64,000 bases of DNA from Brachionus manjavacas (Eukaryota > Rotifera > Eurotatoria > Ploima > Brachionidae): contig JAHQIY010000002.1 in NCBI GenBank assembly GCA_019054805.1, forward strand, positions 372,001-436,000, read 5' to 3'. The notes below the pieces were generated by a model, which saw nothing but the letters and a program-made list of their open reading frames with translations, was not told where the DNA came from and made no database searches. The translations under genes were made by a program, and so were the position numbers. Below are positions 58,201-64,000 of this stretch, one piece after another. Positions within the stretch are counted from its first letter, which is position 1. Each line of letters starts with the position of its first letter.

Positions 58201-60342
58201 TTTAAGGAACAAGTGGTTAATGAGCTTTAATTCAAAGAAGTCCCGATTATGCATTTTGGAAAAAAAGAATCTACATAAGAATTACAGGTTAGGTCTTGGT
58301 CATGGAGTCAAAGGAGTGCATGAACTAGAAGAGACCAGTACTGAGTGTGATCTAGGCATTGTTATATCTAATGGTTTAAAGGAAGAAAATTAAGTCCAGA
58401 AAGTAGGCAAAAAGCAAATCAAATTTGAGAGCAATTTTTGTTCAGAGCAGAACATTTTTGAAAAATTTATTTCATTAATTTTTTTCAATTTTAAAGAAAA
58501 ATTCAAAAATTGAGAAAAAATTCAGTCAAACCTAAATCTTTGTAATCTTTGTTTGGTCAAAAAAGATTTCTTAAAAAACAGTATTTTCTTTCATTAATTT
58601 AAATGGTACCATTCACTCAACTACTCAAAACTATTTCCATTTTTTTGACAATAATTTTTTCAATTATTTAATAATTGAATTCAATAAATTCAAAGAATCA
58701 ATCTCATGCAGACAAATATTGATTTGACAATCAATTATATGCAAAAATTTATAGTATTATTAAATATGCTCTAAAGATCGATAAACTTAATATGAATTTG
58801 AAATAACTTTTTCAATTATTTGTTTATAAAGAATAGAAAATAAGTATTGAAAAAAGCTTGGAAGAAACAATTTAAGTTTTTAGACTACAAGAGATTATGG
58901 AAGATTAATAAGAGGCGATTAGGAAAAAAATCTAAAGTGAATTTATCTTCTCAAATATCTATGTATAACATGAAGTTCAACAAATACTAATAGAATTTTT
59001 TTTTTATTTATTAATATTGCTTCAAGAATATTTTATGTTTCATTTGGAATTAATTTTGTATATTTTGTGAATATTCGATGAATAAATTAGTCAGAAAAAA
59101 GTTTTAATTAAATTACAAAAACAAAAATATAAAATATAAGACCAAATAGACTCTCACTGTAAAAAATGGGAAAAAAATCATAAACCTAAAACTAAAATTG
59201 TGAACTCAATTTCTTGATATAATAATTTTAATTGTTTAAATTTTGCGAAAGTTCAACTAAGAATCTTGCAACTGCACTTAAGTCTTTTTAATAGTTCATT
59301 TTCAAAAAACATCTTTACAAACAGATTAATATATCATGGCATAATTTATGAGAAAAAATTTTCGAAAAAAAATTCAAATTGTCAAATAATTTTTGAATTT
59401 CTAATAGAAAAAATTTTTGTCCATTCTTTTTTGAATTTAAAAATTCAAAGAATTTAAAGATAAAAACAAAAATTGAAAAGAGTGAATATTCCTGTCCTTA
59501 AAATCATATTACTCATTGTTTCACTGTTTCAAGCTATTCCTAATTTAAAAAATAAAAAAATTAAAAATAAAATGAATAATAAAAATGACCTAATATGTCA
59601 AAAGCTAATTAAAATTTTTTTCTAGTTTGAAATTCTTAATGTTAAAAAGACTAGAACCTTATTATTCAAATTGGATTTTTATGCCTGCAGTCCTGTTCGA
59701 ATTTTTTAGACTAAACAAATTATTTTTCTCCTCAAAAATCTAATTTTTTATTTCTAATGACCCTAAATTGGCTATTTAAATTAATGTTTCTATAGTAACA
59801 AATTAATTTAAAACAAAAATGACCTAAAAGATAATTACCATTATCATTTGACATGGAAGAGGTGCTGTTTTTGGAATCTGCTTGCGTGTTGTTAAAAGGC
59901 GCCGGTTCGCTACCAAACTTTAGTTTATGGAACTTGATTCTTTCTTGTCTTAAGGCTACTTCAAGCATTTTAATGCGTCTAAGTAAATTATTTTTGAGAT
60001 TTTCTTGTCCGCGGCGTTCGCCTTGCAGAAACGAAATTTTAGTCTATTAAATAAAAAAAAATTAAAAATTTATTTATCTAATTTAATTATCTAGCTGACC
60101 ATGAGCTCAGCGCGGTCAAGCTCCCATTGCTGTCGCTCGAACTCAAACCGGTTCCATTCATGCTGCAGAAAATGAAGAATGCCCGGCATGGAATACGAGG
60201 TGCTGGGTCTGTCCGATGCGTTGTTTGATTGTGTGCTGTTGGAAGAATTGGACGATACCGTATTCGGGTTTATGACAGCATTCACATCTCCATTGGTGTT
60301 CATGCCCCCGCCTGACAACAGCACATCTTCTGATCTTTCCAT
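52254..60342 (-). CDS. strn: striatin (STRIPAK scaffold, PP2A B''' subunit)
   Basis: Scaffold that binds the PP2A A/C dimer, MOB4 and GCKIII kinases. Eight exons: 60342-60100, 60043-59839, 57110-56110, 54381-54221, 53353-53181, 53126-52800, 52717-52535, 52423-52254; 2463 nt, 820 aa, in the vertebrate size range. N-terminus: LHFLQHEWNRFEFERQQWEL (caveolin-binding/coiled-coil start), then ISFLQGERRGQENLKNN and RRIKMLEVALRQERIKFH across the first splice, the PP2A-binding coiled coil. Exon 3 holds QGRQLLKQYLQEIG, then a long acidic Ser/Asn-rich linker. Exons 4-8 encode the WD40 propeller: LRGHFDSIRCLAFH, SGSEDHTIKLWNL, KHTGPVLSLL, LKGHKDAVWNLS, SHDCSIRLWNLENK, ending GGADALIKIYV. Introns 2 (2.7 kb) and 3 (1.7 kb) hold repeats. 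Every splice phase fits. Confidence 0.95.
53352..53430. repeat. A/T tandem repeat at a striatin splice acceptor
   Basis: Three copies of a roughly 30-bp unit (TCTTTTAAAAAAATATTTAAA-like) start at the exon 5 acceptor and run into the intron. On the minus strand the unit supplies the AAAAG acceptor itself. Confidence 0.65.
54938..55040 (+). repeat. dispersed repeat R1, copy 2, in striatin intron 3
   Basis: First 49 bases identical to 50511-50559; then an extra 18-nt segment (TACAGGAGTTTG...) absent from copy 1, before both rejoin at TTTGGCTTAAACCC. Confidence 0.85.
58165..58430 (+). mobile_element. LINE reverse transcriptase fragment in striatin intron 2
   Basis: Frame 58190-58393 reads NKWLMSFNSKKSRLCILEKK, then NYRLG and LEETSTECDLGIVISNGLK. 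This is the RT thumb-side motif of non-LTR elements (W-M-FN--KC-V-H-G...L-----E-DLGV--S--LK). Opposite strand to striatin, ends missing, no YADD box: a dead fragment. Confidence 0.68.
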
Positions 60343-62659
60343 TTTAGCTTGATTTTTGGCCCTTTTTCGTTGAATTCAGTGGAACAAAAGCATAAGTCTA
60401 AATTCAAACATAAATTTTTTTAAGTCCGGTCTCTTTAAATGGCAAAAAATGAAAATAAAGTTTTTGTGTTATTCTTTTAGTAACTCACGATTCATAAGCT
60501 GCTCACACTGGATGTATAAAAAATTTAACACGAAGCCAATATATTCGCATGCAAATGAAGAGAGAGCAAAAGAGAGAAAGAAAGAGAGAGAGAGAGAGTG
60601 ATTTTAAATTTTTAATTATAATTTCAAGAATAATTAAAAATAATTTTTGTTCGGGCGAAATGTTTGAGGAAGAAATTGAAATCGGCTTAGATAATTATAA
60701 GAGTCATGAATAATTTGAAATATTATAATTGCATGTGGCCCCAAAGCAATTGAATATTTTTGCCTTATTTACCAAGACCAGCATTTACCACCCCTCAAGA
60801 TTTATAATTTAATTTTTCTCATTTTATTAGCTCTAAAAGTTCTATACATCTGTGTACAGAAACTGTTGAGAATGCAAATATGAATTTCAACTGCGAAAAT
60901 GTTTGCTCTGTACACAAAATTTCTATGCAAATGATCTTCAGCTTCAAGCAATAAATTAGACTCCGAGTACGCAGAGCGTTGTTTTGGAATTTTTAATTTT
61001 GTCTCTATTGAAACAAAAATTTTAAAAAAATTTAAAAACCGTCAATTAATAGACTATGGATTTAAGAAGCAACGAGACTGATTAATTAAAAAATAATAAA
61101 TTTCTCTTACATTTTTGAATTTAAATAAATATTAATAAAAATTAATTGTTGTCTTCAGAAATTTCATCATATACATAATTTATATCAGTTTCCAGGCCTT
61201 ATTAATCATTAAAATAAAATGACTCAAACAAATTTAAATTTTGATAAAGATAAAAAAATTTTGTCATCATTTATTTGGAAAGTTTTTAAATGTAATTTAA
61301 GCTGTACTTGTGAATGATGTTTATTACATTAGCCCTAAAATAAAGAAACGAAATCCAACAACGGATGTTCACAGTTCTAAATAATCAAATAAACAAAAAT
61401 TGGATTTATTATTTTCTAATTATTTTTATGTTGTAGCAGGTGTTCAATATATTTTGAGTGTTTTAATTATTTTCTTTTTTTAAATATTTAAATTTTTCTT
61501 ATTTTTGCCTACAAGGCTCATTTGAAAAACAAAAAAAATGTTTACATAATGAAATTATGTAACAAATTCTGCTTTTTGAAAATTTTATGTACAGATCTAA
61601 TTTGATTTTTTCTTACAAAAATTACCAATTGATCTTGATCTAATAATATTTGGCTTATAATTATTACAATACCAACTAAACTGAATTCAAATGAATTTTC
61701 GAATATTTAAAAAATTGAAAAAAAATTCATTTTCCCAATATAATTTAAGTATGAGTGTACTTTTTAAAAAAATATTGTGATCTTTTCTTTTGTATCAAAG
61801 TTGTGTCTTAGACTTTTTTGTTAAAAATCGAACCAGCGAATAAAGTATTTTAAGAAATAAAAAAATACAATTTTTTAAATATTTTAATTTTCATGATATT
61901 TCTTTTGATAGACTTCAAATCTTAGCAGCTTTATGATTATTTTTTAACATATTTATGTTAAGCATTAATTTTTTATTTTTATTCTAAGTGTTTTTGTTTT
62001 TTTTATTTTCTTTAATTTTAATAATAATTTGAATTAAATTTGAAATTTGATTTTAACAAAAATCGCTCGGAATGAGGCTTAAAAAAGTTCTCATTTAAAT
62101 AAAAAACTTAGCAACTGGTTATGCGCGTTGCTTCATATTTAAACTTAAAATTTTGTTTTATTAAAGACAGTTTAATTAATAAAAATTTAAAATAACTTTG
62201 ATTAGAATCTGATTTACATTAAAGTTGATTCAAGATTTTGCTGCATGTATGATGACATAAAACAATGCTATTAAGTTTTGAAGTTAATCATTTAAGACAA
62301 ATTAATTGATAAAAATTCAGTGAAATCAAAGAATTTTTTTTTTAATTTCTATCAATGAAATTATTAAAATTTGCTATGAACTTCTTCTTTTAAAAAAATG
62401 CTAGACTGATCCAAACAAAAAGTATAATTATAAAAAATTTTTAACAAGTTTTATTTTGAAATTAAAATAATTATCTTTAATTACTTATTTAATTAAAGCA
62501 TAAATTAATTTTTTATTAAATTTAATTTGAAAAATAAAAAATTATAAGTGAAATTCAAAAAATTAAATTAAGTTATTATCATTTTTCATTTTAAATATAA
62601 TTTATCAATCTTTTATACAGTTAAATTGGTTAATAATTTAGCGTATTTTAATTAGGTGT
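60343..62659. other. upstream region of striatin and AT-rich spacer
   Basis: Presumed striatin promoter, including a GA-rich microsatellite at about 60560-60598 (AGAGAGAGAG runs). No coding frame or RNA gene recognised further out. Confidence 0.5.
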
Positions 62660-62885
62660 CTATTTTATAAGGGCCCATAGTTTTCCTCACCGCTAATTTT
62701 AATAAAAATAGATTCCTAAAATAAAGTTAAGACTAATTGAATAAAAAGACCCAAATCTTCGGCTTACCCGAAACCCTAAACCAAGGCTCTGCCCCGGATC
62801 CTGGCTGGCTGCACCCGCTTCTGATTTAGATGAGTTTCTATTAAAAATATCGGTACCAAAAAATTATTTGCCTTCTATTTGTATA
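62660..62885. mobile_element. short foldback element relative with GC-rich centre
   Basis: Left end GGGCCCATAG...CACCGCTAATTTTAATAAAAA closely resembles the left arm of the 49616-50372 element (GGCCCATAA...CCCGCTAATTT). The right end in complement (AGGCAAATAATTTTTTGG...ATTTTTAATAGAAAC) is a degenerate counterpart. The centre (62756-62822) is strikingly GC-rich and non-coding. Confidence 0.5.
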
Positions 62886-63812
62886 ATAAAGAAGTAGAAT
62901 ATTAAACCGTCATATCGATGATTAAATGGTCATATAAAATAAAAATTGATTGTCTTATAAAAATTAAACGGACAGAGCCCTAGTTTTCGATTCGGGCATG
63001 TTTTAGATCAGAGAACTTTTAGTAAAAAATTTAAATTTATAATTTAACTTTTCAAAAAATTAAAACCTTTAATTTAATTATCCATATGATGATTTTATTT
63101 ATTTTCATTTGACAATTTAATTATTGATATAACGGGTTAATATGCATCCTTATGAAAATATACATTTCATTTTCATTAGATGTATAGTGTATTTACATTT
63201 GATTTTTTTTAAGTTTTATCAATTTTAAAATAATATCATGCTTTGGGTGCAAGTAGAGAGCAGTTTTTTTTTTTAAATGGTCCTGAAAGACCAAAATCTC
63301 TACATTTCGATAAATTACTAATTGACACTGAGAACTAATTGATTATTTTATTTTTACTTCGTTCAACATTTAAAAAATAGTTTTTAGTCAATATCTTTTG
63401 TTTCTAAAATATTTTTTCCCACTGGATAAATTTAAAAATTTTTAATCAAAACATTTATTTTACTAAACTTAATTCAATTATTTACTAAATAAAATTTAAA
63501 AAAAATCCATAAAATAATTTGAAAAATAAAAATAAATATTGCATTAATGCTAAATCAAAATATCTTAATGATAATGAATCGATACCAAATCAATTTTCAT
63601 TATGATGTAACTTTGAAGCGATAGGACAAGTTCTCATCAATGTACATCACTCTTTGTGATCAAATTGACTTTGACATCACTAAAAATTTCTTTTAAATTG
63701 GGAGACGATATGACCATTTAGTTGGTATAAAGTTTGATCTTATGCTTATGAAACCTCCATATTTTTTTTTGGCAAAGGCAAATGAAAATCTGTTCCATCT
63801 AATCCTGTTAAT
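62886..63812. other. AT-rich spacer at the window end
   Basis: No feature recognised before the hairpin. Confidence 0.4.
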
Positions 63813-63958
63813 CTACAGTACATCCTAAAACTAACTTCATCGCTTTCTTTTCCGTTCCTCTTCCTTTCCTCTTCCTTCTTTTTTCTTAGAGGAAAGGAAG
63901 AGGAAAGGAAGAGGAACGGAAAAGAAAGCGATGAAGTTAGTTTTAGGATGTACTGTAG
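63813..63958. repeat. perfect inverted repeat with 65-bp arms
   Basis: 63813-63877 and 63894-63958 are exact reverse complements around a 16-nt spacer. The inner half of each arm is a pyrimidine (left) or purine (right) tract of TTCCTC-like words. The transcript of either strand would form a long perfect hairpin. Confidence 0.95.
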
Positions 63959-64000
63959 TTCACTTAGGATACAAAGTCTTCCTACAAATAAATATTCGTG

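Overview
This is a strongly AT-rich eukaryotic window from an animal. The genes are DEG/ENaC channel, DBH-like copper monooxygenase, striatin, USP8, ABCB7, BCAS2, YJU2 and beta-1,4-galactosyltransferase-type enzymes. Most introns are about 50-60 nt with GT-AG ends; a few are 0.4-3 kb and hold repeats. The AT bias, tiny introns and transposon-rich spacers would suit a monogonont rotifer such as Brachionus, but that assignment is an inference. Eleven protein genes are supported. Spliced models were built by hand from splice sites, reading-frame phase and family motifs.

Layout. 0-5.5 kb (minus): two beta4-glycosyltransferase paralogues; the first is cut by the window edge. 5.5-15.4 kb: no host gene, but a decayed CR1/L2-type LINE with a hAT-type MITE nested in it. 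15.4-20 kb (minus): YJU2 splicing factor and a single-exon 792-aa repeat protein of unknown family. 21.4-28.8 kb: transposon graveyard (foldback elements, a pogo/Tigger remnant, a LINE RT remnant, a hAT-like foldback, a large inverted repeat carrying a retroposed insert) around a single-exon DEG/ENaC channel gene. 29.2-32.9 kb (plus): BCAS2/SPF27, then a DBH/MOXD1-like monooxygenase. 34-35.5 kb (minus): third glycosyltransferase paralogue. 36.2-39.3 kb: two DNA-transposon remnants. 39.7-41.8 kb (minus): ABCB7. 42.5-48.1 kb (minus): USP8/UBPY. 49.6-50.4 kb: foldback element with a transposase remnant. 52.3-60.3 kb (minus): striatin in eight exons. 60.3-64 kb: non-coding, ending in a perfect 65-bp-arm hairpin.

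The genes are not an operon-like system. YJU2 and BCAS2 are both spliceosomal (Prp19-related) proteins, ABCB7 is mitochondrial iron-sulfur export, USP8 acts in endosomal deubiquitination and striatin is the STRIPAK scaffold. The most unusual observations are: (i) the monooxygenase frame closes only if a 2-nt microexon supplies two bases of a conserved Cys codon next to the copper-ligand Met; (ii) the three glycosyltransferase genes share near-identical blocks inside otherwise diverged genes, indicating gene conversion; (iii) several foldback DNA transposon families have tandemly iterated subterminal repeats; (iv) a short poly(A)-tailed insert is flanked by a perfect 42-nt duplication. No CRISPR, rRNA or convincing functional tRNA was seen.
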